62,841 nucleotides of DNA from Kitasatospora phosalacinea (GCF_030268885.1 NZ_BSSA01000040.1:1-62841), one strand, 5' to 3'; counted from the first letter of the stretch, positions 25,578 to 34,219 are shown. The notes: generated from the letters alone by a model not told the origin. Translations and numbers: made by a program.

Positions 25578-26906
25578 CTACTCCACGTGGGCGGCGACCA
25601 CGGACCACGCCTCGTCCGACGCCTCGTCCAGCCGGAGGTCGAACACCAGGGTGATCGGCCGGCGCTCGCGCGCGTCGCCGCGGAGCACCTGCTCGCTGCG
25701 CCGGTCGACCTCGTAGTAGAAGCCCTCGGCGGCGGCCGCGACCCGGAAGACGACCGGTTCGCGGGAGACCAGCGAGCGCACCGTGACCGACTTGACGAGC
25801 GCGTCGCGCATCACCGTCCGGTCGGCCGTGCGCACGGACGTGAAGTCCAGGCTGCCGTCGTTCATGACCCACTCCTCGAGGAACCGCTCGACGGCGACCT
25901 CCAGGACCGCCCGGTCGAACCGGCCGTCGAGCACGCTCAGATCGCCCGCGGCGGTGTCGGCGTCCGTGCTCCACGAGATGTTGGTCAGCGACAGCAGGTC
26001 GCCCGCGCCCCGGACCGCGGTCCTCCCGGCCACCTCCAGCACCGCCTCGCGGGCGACCTCCTTCTGGTCCCAGCCGTCCGTCTCGATGGCGTTGGTCAGG
26101 TGGTGCGCGCCCTCGGCCGCCTGCTCCACCGAGGAGACGATCCACTCCCCGGCCTGGTTCTTGCGCAGCGTCCAGTACTCGACCGGGCGGGTCGAGCCGT
26201 CCTTGCGCGCGGCCTCGGCGCCGTAGCTGTTGCGCACGTAGTCGTTGAGCGTCGCGGTGATCCGGAAGGTGACGGTGTCGTTCACCTCTCCCGCGCGGTT
26301 CGCGAGGTCGACCAGCTCGACCACCGGGCCGGAGACGATCTCCACCACGTTGACCTCGCCGCGCGACGCGTAGTCGTTCAGCTCGTCGGCCCACTTGCCG
26401 TACAGCACCGGGGAGAGGATCTGCTGCAGCGTGGCCTGGTCGTTCCGGCTCCAGGCGCGCTGGGCGGTCTCGTACAGCCAGACCGCCCGGCTCTCCAGCG
26501 CGGCGCGCTCGAAGGTCGGGTCGGTCTCGGCGAGGGCGTCGACCCGGGCCCCGACCTGGGCGGCCCGCTCGCGGGCCTGCTCGTCCGCGCGGTGCGCCGT
26601 GCGGTCCGACACGGTGTTCAGGCCGGCCGTCTGCTTCTCCTTCCGGCGCCGGTGCAGGAACCACAGCACCAGGAGGATGACGACCACGAGCACCAGCAGG
26701 GGGAAGATCCCGCCGCCGTGGCCGCCACCGCCGCCGAAGAAGAAGACGCCGCCGCCGCCCGACCCGTGGGAGCCGCCGTGGCTGCCCCCGCCGCCCCCGC
26801 CACCACCGAACCCGTGGCTGCCGCCTCCGCCGCGGGCGTACGCGACCGCCGGGCTGCTCAGCGCGACGACTCCAGCCACCACCGTTATCCACCGACGGGC
26901 GTGCAC
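25578..26906 (-). CDS. TIM44-like domain membrane protein
   Basis: 442 residues. A signal-like helix (ITVVAGVVALSSPAVAYARG) is followed by a glycine-rich tract (about 26-68), a transmembrane helix (IFPLLVLVVVILLVLWFLHRR) and a long soluble part. The domain with FERAALESRAVWLYETAQRAW and DQATLQQILSPVLYGKW matches the TIM44-like/LysM-less family found in bacteria (NTF2-like fold), here in two related halves (EFLEEWVMNDGSL region second). Likely membrane-anchored with the folded part in the cytoplasm; function in bacteria is unknown. Confidence 0.8.
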   Translation of the reverse strand: MHARRWITVVAGVVALSSPAVAYARGGGGSHGFGGGGGGGGSHGGSHGSGGGGVFFFGGGGGHGGGIFPLLVLVVVILLVLWFLHRRRKEKQTAGLNTVSDRTAHRADEQARERAAQVGARVDALAETDPTFERAALESRAVWLYETAQRAWSRNDQATLQQILSPVLYGKWADELNDYASRGEVNVVEIVSGPVVELVDLANRAGEVNDTVTFRITATLNDYVRNSYGAEAARKDGSTRPVEYWTLRKNQAGEWIVSSVEQAAEGAHHLTNAIETDGWDQKEVAREAVLEVAGRTAVRGAGDLLSLTNISWSTDADTAAGDLSVLDGRFDRAVLEVAVERFLEEWVMNDGSLDFTSVRTADRTVMRDALVKSVTVRSLVSREPVVFRVAAAAEGFYYEVDRRSEQVLRGDARERRPITLVFDLRLDEASDEAWSVVAAHVE

Positions 26907-27108
26907 CGGGCTCCCCCTCCAAGAATGTTCAGAGCTGTTCCCCCCGAGCCTACAAGCCGGTGCGCCCGGAGGGGTCCGGGGCCGGTGGGCCGTTCCCGCG
27001 ACGCGCTCCGGGCCCCCGCCCGGCGGCCGCCCGTTCGCGGAGCCGCGGGGAAGGGGCCCGGAGGAAGGCGGCCGGGCGGGGGCCGGGGGAGGGCCCGGGC
27101 GGGCGGGG

Positions 27109-27762
27109 TCAGCCCGCGGCGGCGAGGCCGTACAGCCAGAGGCTGTTGACCCGGCTGCGCTCGGTGGAGTTCGGGTACGGGTTGGTGCAGGAGGTGCCGG
27201 GCCCGCCGCCGGACATCAGCTCGCTGCACGGGCCGGTGTAGTGGTCGGGCAGGCCGAGCACGTGGCCGGTCTCGTGGGCGACGACGCGCAGCGAGCTGTA
27301 CTGCCGGTTCTGCGCGTAGTCGAGGAAGATGTAGCCGCGGCCGTGGCCGTCGGTGGAGGCGTAGGAGCCGCGGGAGTCATTGCCCTCGTAGTAGCGGAAG
27401 TCGGCGTTGGTGCCGGAGCTTAGCTTGACGTTGGTGACCGAGGAGTTCCAGATCTGCGCGCTCTGCGAGATCACGGTGCGGAAGGTCGGGGCCTGGCTGG
27501 CGTCGTAGGTGACGGTGACCGCCAGCAGGTAGGGGTTGGCGGCCTGCTTGGCGCGGGCCGACTTCATCACGGCCTCGTAGAACGCCTTGTTGCCGGCCGC
27601 CTCGGCGGAGTTGGCGGCGACGCCCGCGGACGGGGTGTAGCCCTGGGCGGCGGCCGCGGGGGGCGCGGCGGCCGTGGTGGCCGCCGCGGCGGGCACGGCG
27701 GCGGTCCCGGCCGCGAGGACCAGGCCGAGGGCGGCGGCGAGCACGGTCATGGAGCGGTTCAT
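27109..27762 (-). CDS. snpA: snapalysin, small zinc metalloprotease (M7)
   Basis: 217 residues. Sec signal (MNRSMTVLAAALGLVLAAGT to about 28), a short propeptide, then the protease with HETGHVLGLPDHY: zinc ligands H163 and H167, Glu164 base and Asp173 as the third ligand, which is the distinctive metzincin variant of snapalysin. The CSELMSGG segment gives the Met-turn. Secreted; hydrolyses milk proteins in known homologues. Divergent from a LysR gene 216 bp away, the conserved snpA/snpR arrangement, so secretion is probably activated by that protein. Confidence 0.93.
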   Translation of the reverse strand: MNRSMTVLAAALGLVLAAGTAAVPAAAATTAAAPPAAAAQGYTPSAGVAANSAEAAGNKAFYEAVMKSARAKQAANPYLLAVTVTYDASQAPTFRTVISQSAQIWNSSVTNVKLSSGTNADFRYYEGNDSRGSYASTDGHGRGYIFLDYAQNRQYSSLRVVAHETGHVLGLPDHYTGPCSELMSGGGPGTSCTNPYPNSTERSRVNSLWLYGLAAAG

Positions 27763-27943
27763 GTGGGGACTCCATTCGCGGGTCCCGGCGCCGTGGGGGG
27801 CCGTCCGGGACGCGGTGACGAGTTGTTGCACCGAGCTTGGGGCAGGGCGGGCCGGGCGCGGAGATGCCAACCGGCGATAGCCCCGGGCAATACCCGTGCA
27901 CGACAAGGGGTTTGACGGGCCGTGGGCATCTCTTGACATGCTC

Positions 27944-27972
27944 TTGGCAGAAGGTGGGCGCCTGGCTATGCT
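27944..27972 (+). promoter_or_regulatory. sigma-70-like promoter of the LysR gene
   Basis: TTGGCA (27944-27949), 17-bp spacer, TATGCT (27967-27972). The predicted transcript start falls at the ATG 27979, implying a leaderless mRNA and supporting that start over the GTG three bases earlier. Confidence 0.6.
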
Positions 27973-27978
27973 CCCGTG

Positions 27979-28986
27979 ATGGAGCTCGACGTCCGACACC
28001 TGCGGGTGCTGTGCGCGATAGCCGACACCGGCAGCGTCCGGAAGGCCGCCCGTCGACTCGGCATGACCCAGCCGTCGCTGACCACCCAACTCCACCGCAT
28101 CGAGCGGACCGTCGGCGGACGCCTGTTCACCCGCGAACGGACCGGCAGCCGCCCCACCGCCCTCGGCCACTCGGTGCTCTCCCGCGCCCGGCCCCTGATC
28201 ACCGAGATGGACGCCCTGGTCGCCGCCGCCCGCGCCGAGGCCGCCGGACCGGGCCGCCGCCGACTGCGGATCGGCAGCGTCGGCAGCCGCGCCGTCCCCG
28301 CCTGGCTGCGCCGCATCCACGACCGGCTCCCGGAGACCGACACCACCATCCACATCGACATCTCGGCGATCGCCCTGCTCCACCTGGTCGCCGCCGAACA
28401 GCTCGACACCGCCTTCGTCCACGAGAGCGAGGGCTTCCCGCTGCACCTGCCCGCCGGCACCGAGCAGCGGGTGCTGCTCGCCCGCGAACCCCAGTTCGTC
28501 GCCCTCGCCGAGACCCACCCCGCCGCCGGACGTCCGGTCGTCAGCCTGGCCGACCTCGCCCGCGACACCTGGATGGTCGACCCGACCGCCGACCACGAGT
28601 ACGCCGCACTGCGCCGGGTCTTCGCCGAGGCCGGACTCGACCCGCGCGTCATCCAGGTCCGGGACAACGCCACCGCCGCCGAACTCGTCGCCTCCGGCGA
28701 AGCCGTCCGCCCCTGCCAGCCCACCTCGCCGCCCGGCCCCGGCACCGTCCTGCGACCCGTCCACGGCGACCCGCTCGCCGTCCGGCTGCTGCTCACCTGG
28801 CGCCCCGACACCGTCGGCGGCCCGGCCCTCGACGGCCTCTGGGACGACCTCCGCCACGCCTACCTGGACCTGGCGGGCGGCAACGCCGTCTACCGGGAGT
28901 GGCTGCACCGCCACAACCGCTCCCTGCACAGCCTCCTCGCCCCCGCGCCGCCGCCCGCGCGGGCCGGGGAAGGGGGGCGCCCGTGA
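27979..28986 (+). CDS. LysR-family regulator of snapalysin
   Basis: 335 residues. The N-terminal winged HTH (VRHLRVLCAIADTGSVRKAARRLGMTQPSLTTQLHRIERTVGG, about residues 5-48) precedes a LysR effector domain (RRLRIGSVGSRAVPAWLRRI, TAFVHESEGFPL, RDTWMVDPTADHEYAALRRVF). Divergent from snpA: in Streptomyces the equivalent LysR (SnpR/MprR) activates the protease gene. ATG 27979 coincides with the predicted transcription start. The C-terminal tail is Pro/Ala-rich. Confidence 0.88.
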   Translation: MELDVRHLRVLCAIADTGSVRKAARRLGMTQPSLTTQLHRIERTVGGRLFTRERTGSRPTALGHSVLSRARPLITEMDALVAAARAEAAGPGRRRLRIGSVGSRAVPAWLRRIHDRLPETDTTIHIDISAIALLHLVAAEQLDTAFVHESEGFPLHLPAGTEQRVLLAREPQFVALAETHPAAGRPVVSLADLARDTWMVDPTADHEYAALRRVFAEAGLDPRVIQVRDNATAAELVASGEAVRPCQPTSPPGPGTVLRPVHGDPLAVRLLLTWRPDTVGGPALDGLWDDLRHAYLDLAGGNAVYREWLHRHNRSLHSLLAPAPPPARAGEGGRP

Positions 28987-29168
28987 GGCGGCCGCCGGAC
29001 GAGGAGCCGGAGCGCCCCGGGCGCGTCCCCCGCCGCCCGCCACCGCGGGGTCCTCGCCGTCCCGGCCCGCCCCCGCCGTCGCTGACCGGACGTCAGGAAG
29101 CCGCCCGTGGGCTGTCGGTGGTCGCCGGTAGGGTCGGGGGAGACACACGAACGAACGGGGGCACCGCA

Positions 29169-29594
29169 GTGACCGATTCCCAGCAACTCCTCCGGCAGGC
29201 CCAGGCCGACGGCATCGAGGCGCTCCTGGGCGGCGTCGTCGTCCGGGACGGCAGCGGGCGGGTCCTGACGGTCCGCCGGAAGGCGGACGACCACTTCGGC
29301 GGCCTGTGGGAGATCCCCGGCGGCTCGCTCGACCCGGACGAGGACCCGCTGTCCGGCGCCGCCCGCGAGCTCGCCGAGGAGACCGGTCTGACCGGGCTCG
29401 ACCTCGGCTACCTGCACGCCGCCGACTTCGTCGGCCGCACCGGCCTCCGGGCCCGCCAGTTCGCCTTCACCGCCACCGTCCCCGACGGCACGCCCGTCGT
29501 GCTCACCGAGCACGACGCCCACCGCTGGGCGCCGCTCGACGACCTCCCGACCGTCAGCGCCCACCACGCGGAGATCCTCGCCCTCCTGCGCTGA
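29169..29594 (+). CDS. Nudix hydrolase
   Basis: 141 residues. The Nudix box is complete: GGSLDPDEDPLSGAAREL then AEETGLTG, fitting Gx5Ex7REUxEExGU. Preceded by the usual beta strands (EALLGGVVVRDGSGRVLTVRRK). Cytoplasmic pyrophosphohydrolase; the substrate (oxidised nucleotide, ADP-ribose or other) cannot be read from the sequence. GTG 29169 is chosen because it opens the domain; the region just upstream (28987-29168) has no gene. Confidence 0.85.
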   Translation: MTDSQQLLRQAQADGIEALLGGVVVRDGSGRVLTVRRKADDHFGGLWEIPGGSLDPDEDPLSGAARELAEETGLTGLDLGYLHAADFVGRTGLRARQFAFTATVPDGTPVVLTEHDAHRWAPLDDLPTVSAHHAEILALLR

Positions 29595-29627
29595 GCGTTC
29601 CGAACGCCAAGCGTCGACAAAATTGGG

Positions 29628-29667
29628 CTGACAGATTTTGAAATATGTCAGCAGAGGGGCGTACGGT
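29628..29667 (+). promoter_or_regulatory. promoter with overlapping 24-bp dyad before the aldo/keto reductase gene
   Basis: Dyad CTGACAGATTTT/GAAATATGTCAG (29628-29651, 10 of 12 positions paired; the inner arms GCTGACA/TGTCAGC are perfect). It covers TTGAAA (29638-29643); 18 bp on lies TACGGT (29662-29667), and the transcript would begin at the ATG 29674. Repressor-type layout. Confidence 0.55.
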
Positions 29668-29673
29668 GGAGCC

Positions 29674-30663
29674 ATGGAGAACACCACGCTCGGCACCACC
29701 GGCCCGTCCGTCTCGCGCCTCGGCCTGGGGCTCATGGGCATGTCCGGCATGTACGGCCCGGCCGACCGGGCCGAGAGCATCGCCACCGTGCACGCGGCCC
29801 TGGACCGCGGCGTCACGCTGCTCGACACCGGCGACTTCTACGGCATGGGGCACAACGAGATGCTGCTCCAGGAGGCGCTGCGCGGCCGCGACCGCGACCG
29901 GGCCGTCATCAGCGTCAAGTTCGGGGCGCTGCGCGACCCCGACGGCGCCTTCCTGGGCGTAGACCTGCGCCCCGCCGCCATCAAGAGCTTCGTCGCCTAC
30001 AGCCTCCAGCGGCTCGGCACCGACCACATCGACGTCTACCGGCCGGCCCGGATCAGCCCCGAGTTCCCGATCGAGGAGGTCGTCGGCACCCTCTCCGAAC
30101 TGGTCGACAAGGGCTGGATCCGGCACATCGGCCTGTCCGAGGTGAGCGCGGAGACCCTGCGCCGGGCGCACGCCGTCCACCCCGTCACCGACGTCCAGAT
30201 CGAGTACTCGCTGATCTCCCGCGGCATCGAGAAGGACCTCCTGCCCACCGCGAACGAGCTCGGCGTCGCCGTCACCGCCTACGGAGTGCTCTCCCGCGGC
30301 CTGATCAGCGGCCACTGGACGCCGCAGGCCGCGGCCGGGGACTTCCGCACCCACCTGCCGCGGTTCAGCGGCGACGCGCTGCAGCACAACCTCGCCCTGG
30401 TCGAGGCGCTGCGGGCGATCGCCGACCGCAAGGGCGTGAGCGTCGCCCAGCTGGCCATCGCCTGGGTGCTCGGCCGCGGTGACGGCCTCGTCCCGCTGAT
30501 CGGCGCCCGCCGCCGCGACCGCCTCGACGAGGCGCTCGGCGCCCTCGACGTGACCCTGGACGCGACCGACCTCGCCGAGATCGAAGCGGCGGTGCCCGCC
30601 GACTCGGCCCGCGGCGACCGCTACGACCCCGCGCAGATGCGGATGCTCGACAGCGAGCGGTGA
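29674..30663 (+). CDS. aldo/keto reductase
   Basis: 329 residues with a TIM-barrel AKR pattern: LGLGLMGMSGMYG, LLDTGDFYGMGHNE (Asp and Tyr of the catalytic tetrad), VISVKFGALRDP (Lys), DHIDVYRPARISPE (the usual His is replaced by Arg/Pro region), then PLIGARRRDRLDEALGAL. NADPH-dependent reduction of carbonyls. A short AT-rich operator/promoter precedes it, and a TetR gene follows 74 bp downstream, probably its repressor. The missing canonical His in the fourth position is worth noting. Confidence 0.85.
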   Translation: MENTTLGTTGPSVSRLGLGLMGMSGMYGPADRAESIATVHAALDRGVTLLDTGDFYGMGHNEMLLQEALRGRDRDRAVISVKFGALRDPDGAFLGVDLRPAAIKSFVAYSLQRLGTDHIDVYRPARISPEFPIEEVVGTLSELVDKGWIRHIGLSEVSAETLRRAHAVHPVTDVQIEYSLISRGIEKDLLPTANELGVAVTAYGVLSRGLISGHWTPQAAAGDFRTHLPRFSGDALQHNLALVEALRAIADRKGVSVAQLAIAWVLGRGDGLVPLIGARRRDRLDEALGALDVTLDATDLAEIEAAVPADSARGDRYDPAQMRMLDSER

Positions 30664-30673
30664 GAAGCGGCCG

Positions 30674-30696
30674 CCGGTGCGGACCGGCCGCACCGG
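30674..30696 (+). terminator. hairpin after the aldo/keto reductase gene
   Basis: CCGGTGCGG (30674-30682) pairs with CCGCACCGG (30688-30696) around ACCGG, 10 bp past the stop. It may reduce read-through into the TetR gene. Confidence 0.6.
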
Positions 30697-30737
30697 CCCG
30701 CACCGGTGTTGACGTCCCCGGACGATAACCTCGGACC

Positions 30738-31322
30738 ATGACCGAACAGCTGACCGCCGAGCGCATCCTCGACACCGCCGAGGACGTCCTGCGCCGCTAC
30801 GGCCCCGCCAAGGCGACCGTGGTGGACGTCGCCCGGGCGCTCGGCGTCAGCCACGGCAGCGTCTACCGCCACTTCGGCACCAAGGCCGCACTGCGCGAGG
30901 CCGTCGCCGAACGCTGGCTGCACCGGGTCTCCGCGCCGATGGCCGCGGTCGCCGACGACCCGGCCCGCCCCGCCCCCGAACGGCTGCGCCACTGGATCCG
31001 CACGCTCAACGCGACCAAGCGGCACTACGCCACCCAGGACCCCGAACTGCAGCGCACCTTCCGGGAGCTGATGAGCACCACCACCGAGGTCGTCGCCGCC
31101 CACGAGGCCGAACTGGCCGGACAGCTCGGCCGCATCGTCGCGGCCGGGGTGGCCGCGGGCGACCTCGCCGCAGCCGACCCGGCCGCCGCGGGCCGCGCCG
31201 TCTTCCAGGCCACGGCCCGCTTCCACCACCCCGCGCACGCCGCCGACTGGGCCTCCCCGGCCAACGACACCGACCTGGACGCCGTCGTCGACCTCCTGCT
31301 GACCGGGCTCTCCCCCCGCTGA
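30738..31322 (+). CDS. TetR-family repressor
   Basis: 194 residues. The HTH (residues about 8-55: AERILDTAEDVLRRYGPAKATVVDVARALGVSHGSVYRHFGTKAAL in pieces) is clear; the C-terminal domain (ERLRHWIRTLNATKRHYATQDPELQRTFREL) matches the TetR_C group near YcdC-like regulators. Same strand and directly behind an aldo/keto reductase whose promoter carries a 24-bp dyad, so it likely controls that enzyme. Ligand unknown. Confidence 0.88.
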   Translation: MTEQLTAERILDTAEDVLRRYGPAKATVVDVARALGVSHGSVYRHFGTKAALREAVAERWLHRVSAPMAAVADDPARPAPERLRHWIRTLNATKRHYATQDPELQRTFRELMSTTTEVVAAHEAELAGQLGRIVAAGVAAGDLAAADPAAAGRAVFQATARFHHPAHAADWASPANDTDLDAVVDLLLTGLSPR

Positions 31323-31352
31323 CGGCCCGGCGGCCGGCGGCCCGACGGCTGC

Positions 31353-31757
31353 TCAGGCGGTGATCCGGGCCAGGGCGGCGTCGAGGTCCAGCCAGTCGGA
31401 CTCGGTGCCGGGCGGGACGAGCACGTAGCTGTCGTGCAGGAAGGCCACCACGTCGGCCGCCGGGAGGCTGAGCACGGCCTGGTCGGTCCGCGAGCACAGC
31501 GTCACCCGGATCTCGCCCCGCCGCCCGGGCGCCACCCGGACGTCGCCCTGCCCGGCGGGCCCGTAGCAGCCGTCGTTCAGCAGCTCCCGCGCGAAGTACC
31601 AGGTCACCGCCCCGTCCTCGACCCCGTCCGGGCCGAGCACCAGGCAGACCCCGTAGGGCAGTTCGGCGTCGAAGCGGAACTGCGCGCGGACGGGCAGGTG
31701 GGGGTGGGAGCTGTACGGCAGGCGGGCGGTGGTGTCGAGGGCGGTGAAACCTGGCAC
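31353..31757 (-). CDS. SsgA-like sporulation/cell-division protein (SALP)
   Basis: 134 residues with the SsgA/SsgB fold signature: VRAQFRFDAELPYGVCLVLG, VTWYFARELLNDGCYGPAGQGDVRV, LCSRTDQAVLSLPAADVVAFLHDSYVLVPPGTE. These small actinomycete-specific proteins recruit FtsZ or control septum placement and peptidoglycan turnover during sporulation. Which of the SsgA-G groups it belongs to cannot be settled by eye. Its presence is good evidence for a sporulating filamentous actinomycete. Transcribed alone, divergent from 32016. Confidence 0.9.
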   Translation of the reverse strand: MPGFTALDTTARLPYSSHPHLPVRAQFRFDAELPYGVCLVLGPDGVEDGAVTWYFARELLNDGCYGPAGQGDVRVAPGRRGEIRVTLCSRTDQAVLSLPAADVVAFLHDSYVLVPPGTESDWLDLDAALARITA

Positions 31758-31874
31758 GGACGGACCTCACTGTCGGACGGGGCGACGGGTTGCACGGTGA
31801 CGCGGTGCCCGACTACCCGCATCCGCCGGTTTCACCGCACCTTTCCCCCGTTCGGCGGGGGGTGCGTCGGTACG

Positions 31875-31960
31875 GGCCGGACACCGCCGGTGTCCGGCCG
31901 ACCCGGCGTCAGCGGCACCACGGGGTTTGCGGATCGCCGATCGGGTCACCCGGATCGGCG
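31875..31960 (+). promoter_or_regulatory. two strong hairpins in the 5' region of gene 32016
   Basis: GGCCGGACACC-GCC-GGTGTCCGGCC (31875-31899) is a perfect 11-bp stem with a 3-nt loop. A second hairpin, CGCCGATCGGG/CCCGGATCGGCG (31935-31960), has one bulge. Both lie 55-140 bp upstream of the ATG at 32016. They may be operators or a structured leader. Confidence 0.45.
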
Positions 31961-32015
31961 AGCGAACCCAACAGGGCGGCCCGGCGGACGGGTGCCCGCG
32001 GTGAGGAGGCAGAGC

Positions 32016-32651
32016 ATGTCCAGCGGTCTGATCGTGGCGCTCGTCCTGGTCCTGGCGGTGGTGGCGGCCATCGGCGTCTTCGCCCTCCGCCGCCAGCAAC
32101 ACCCCAGCCTGAGCCGCCGCTTCGGCCCCGAGTACGAGCGCACCGTCGCCCGGTACGACGGCGACACCGCCGCGGCCGAACGGGAACTCGCCCGACGCCT
32201 CGAACGGCACCGGGAACTGACGCTGACCCCGCTCGGCAGCGCCGAACGGGCCCGGGCCGAACAGCAGTGGAGAGAGGCGCAGGCGCACTTCGTGGACGCC
32301 CCCGGGCAGGCCCTGGCCGAGGCGGACGCGCTGCTGTTCCGGGTGGCCCGCGACCGCGGCTACCCCGACTCCGACGTCGACGCGCAGATCGACGCGATCT
32401 CGGTCGACCACGGCGAACACGTCGAGTCCTACCGGGCGCTGCGCACCCTCACCACGACGGACCCGGCCGGGTCCGCCCCGGACACCGAACAGCAGCGCCG
32501 GGCCCTGCTCGGCGCCCGCGAACTGTTCACCGCCCTGGTCGGCGCGGACGGCGAGCCCGAGCACGCGCGCCGCGAGGTGCTGACGAAGCCGCGGACGCCC
32601 GCCGCCGACCGCACCCGGCCGCTGTCACCGCAGCGCGAGCACCACGCCTGA
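32016..32651 (+). CDS. single-pass membrane protein of unknown function
   Basis: 211 residues. An N-terminal membrane anchor (GLIVALVLVLAVVAAIGVFAL) is followed by a charged, helical soluble part (YERTVARYDGDTAAAERELARRLERHREL; SAERARAEQQWREAQAHFVDAPGQALAEAD). The pattern VDAPGQALAEADALLFRV resembles a short repeat shared with the next protein (FVDDPGRAVREADEALDEAV), so the two genes look like members of one family. ATG 32016 has GAGGAG about 10 bases upstream. Function unknown. Confidence 0.7.
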   Translation: MSSGLIVALVLVLAVVAAIGVFALRRQQHPSLSRRFGPEYERTVARYDGDTAAAERELARRLERHRELTLTPLGSAERARAEQQWREAQAHFVDAPGQALAEADALLFRVARDRGYPDSDVDAQIDAISVDHGEHVESYRALRTLTTTDPAGSAPDTEQQRRALLGARELFTALVGADGEPEHARREVLTKPRTPAADRTRPLSPQREHHA

Positions 32652-32699
32652 GCCCGACCGGCCCCGACCACCCATCCGACCCCCAGCGAGGAGGACGGC

Positions 32700-33380
32700 A
32701 TGACCATCAGCGAGCACGACCACGACCACCGCAGCGACACCACCGGGACCCGCCCCACCGGCAGGTTCGTCCGGACCGACGCCCCGCAGCGCGGCACCAC
32801 CGGCGGACGGAACTTCCCGCGCAACGGCCTGGGCGAGGCGACCGACCCCGTCCTGCACGAGACGCCGGACCGGGACACCGCGGCCGACGGCGCAGCGCAC
32901 GCCGCCACGGCCGACGGCGCGCCGCACGGCACCGCGGCCGACCCGAAGGCCACGGCCGGAGCCGCCCCCGCTGCTCCCACCGCCCCGGCCTCCCGGAGCA
33001 GCTCGGCCGCCCCTGCCGCTGCCGCCACCGCCCCGGCCGCCGCGCGCCCCGCTGCTGCCACCGCCCCCGGCGGCGCCGGGCAGGAGCGCTGCGGCCCGGG
33101 TGCCCCCGTCCTCCTCCCGCCCGACCTCGCCGCGCAGTCGGCCCGCCGCCTGGACCGCGCGATGGCCGGCTTCGTGGACGACCCGGGCCGGGCGGTGCGG
33201 GAGGCCGACGAGGCGCTGGACGAGGCGGTGCGGCAGCTGGTCGAGAACCTGGAGGGGCGCCGCACGACGCTGCGCGACGCGTGGCAGGGGAGCACGGCGG
33301 ACGGCTCCTCCCGCACCGAGGACCTGCGCCTGGCGCTCCGCGAGTACCGCGACCTGCTCCAGCACCTCCTGGCCGTCTGA
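32700..33380 (+). CDS. Ala-rich soluble protein, paired with the upstream membrane protein
   Basis: 226 residues. The first 130 are disordered and Ala/Pro/His-rich (ISEHDHDHRSDTTGT, then long Ala runs). The last 95 are helical: AAQSARRLDRAMAGFVDDPGRAVREADEALDEAVRQLVENL, which repeats the FVD-PG-A--EAD theme of the preceding protein. GAGGAGG gives a strong binding site before ATG 32700. The gap to the upstream gene is 48 bp, so they probably form an operon. A cytoplasmic partner of the membrane protein is a reasonable inference. Confidence 0.7.
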   Translation: MTISEHDHDHRSDTTGTRPTGRFVRTDAPQRGTTGGRNFPRNGLGEATDPVLHETPDRDTAADGAAHAATADGAPHGTAADPKATAGAAPAAPTAPASRSSSAAPAAAATAPAAARPAAATAPGGAGQERCGPGAPVLLPPDLAAQSARRLDRAMAGFVDDPGRAVREADEALDEAVRQLVENLEGRRTTLRDAWQGSTADGSSRTEDLRLALREYRDLLQHLLAV

Positions 33381-33638
33381 CCTCCGCTCCTCCCGCGCCC
33401 GTCGGCCCGGACCCCGTGAAGACTCCGGGGCCCGGGCCGACGCGTTGACGCCCCGTCACCACCGGCCCGCCGGCGGATGGTCCGGGCGAGCCCGGTGCTG
33501 GCCGATCGGGTGACAGTGCGTCAACGAAGCGATAGGCGGACGGCCGCCCTGGTGATGACTGAGCGTGACCGCCGACCGGTTCGGCGGCCGTCCCGTCCCA
33601 CGGGCGTCCCACCCCAGCAGGACCCGAGCAGGAGAGAC

Positions 33639-34166
33639 ATGTCCCGCACCCCTTGGCGACACCGCCTCCCGGCGGCCCTCGCCGTTACCGCGAGCGTCCT
33701 CGCACTCACCGCCGCCGCCCCCACCGCCCCTGTCGGCCCCACCGCCCCCGTCAGCCCGACCGGCCCCGGCGGGGCCGCCGCGATGCCGCCCGCCGCCCGT
33801 GACGCCGAGCCGCTCTGCACCGGCCCGTTCGGCCCCGCCGTCCCGGTCACCGGCGGCACGGTCAGCTGGTGCCCGACCGGGGAGGGCGGCCGACTGGTCT
33901 TCACCAACACCGGGCCCGGGTACGCCGACCTCTCGCTGGTCGTGTACGACTGCGACGGCGGCAAGGCACCCGCCGTGGACGCCGCGAAGTGCGCCGCCAG
34001 CCTGAAGGGCACCAGCGACGTGATCTGGCGGCAGGTCGGGCCGAAGGAGTCGGTGCACGCCGACTTCGCCATCCCGAAGGGCGCCAACGCCCAGGTGTGG
34101 TGGACCGCCGACGGCACCGACCGGGCCAGCGACCTCAGACTGCTGGGGACGCCGTGGAACTCCTGA
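33639..34166 (+). CDS. secreted protein of unknown function
   Basis: 175 residues. A Sec signal (RHRLPAALAVTASVLALTAAAPT) is followed by a PTAPVGPTAPVSPTGP linker and a beta-rich domain with four cysteines (EPLCTGPFG, VSWCPTGEG, VYDCDGGK, DAAKCAASL), fitting two disulfides. No family recognised. ATG 33639 is preceded by AGGAGAG. First of three consecutive small exported-protein genes on this strand. Confidence 0.7.
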   Translation: MSRTPWRHRLPAALAVTASVLALTAAAPTAPVGPTAPVSPTGPGGAAAMPPAARDAEPLCTGPFGPAVPVTGGTVSWCPTGEGGRLVFTNTGPGYADLSLVVYDCDGGKAPAVDAAKCAASLKGTSDVIWRQVGPKESVHADFAIPKGANAQVWWTADGTDRASDLRLLGTPWNS

Positions 34167-34219
34167 CCGCCGACCGCCCGCTGCGCACCCCCGCCCCGCC
34201 GTCAGGGAGGACCCCTCCG

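Noticed and set aside
23578..26922. Long leftward open frame over the oxidase and TIM44 genes
   Set aside because: Low complexity and antisense to the multicopper oxidase; the TIM44 protein is in another frame with clear domains.
30709..30729. TTGACG ... GATAAC promoter for the TetR gene
   Set aside because: Spacing of 9 bp is too short.
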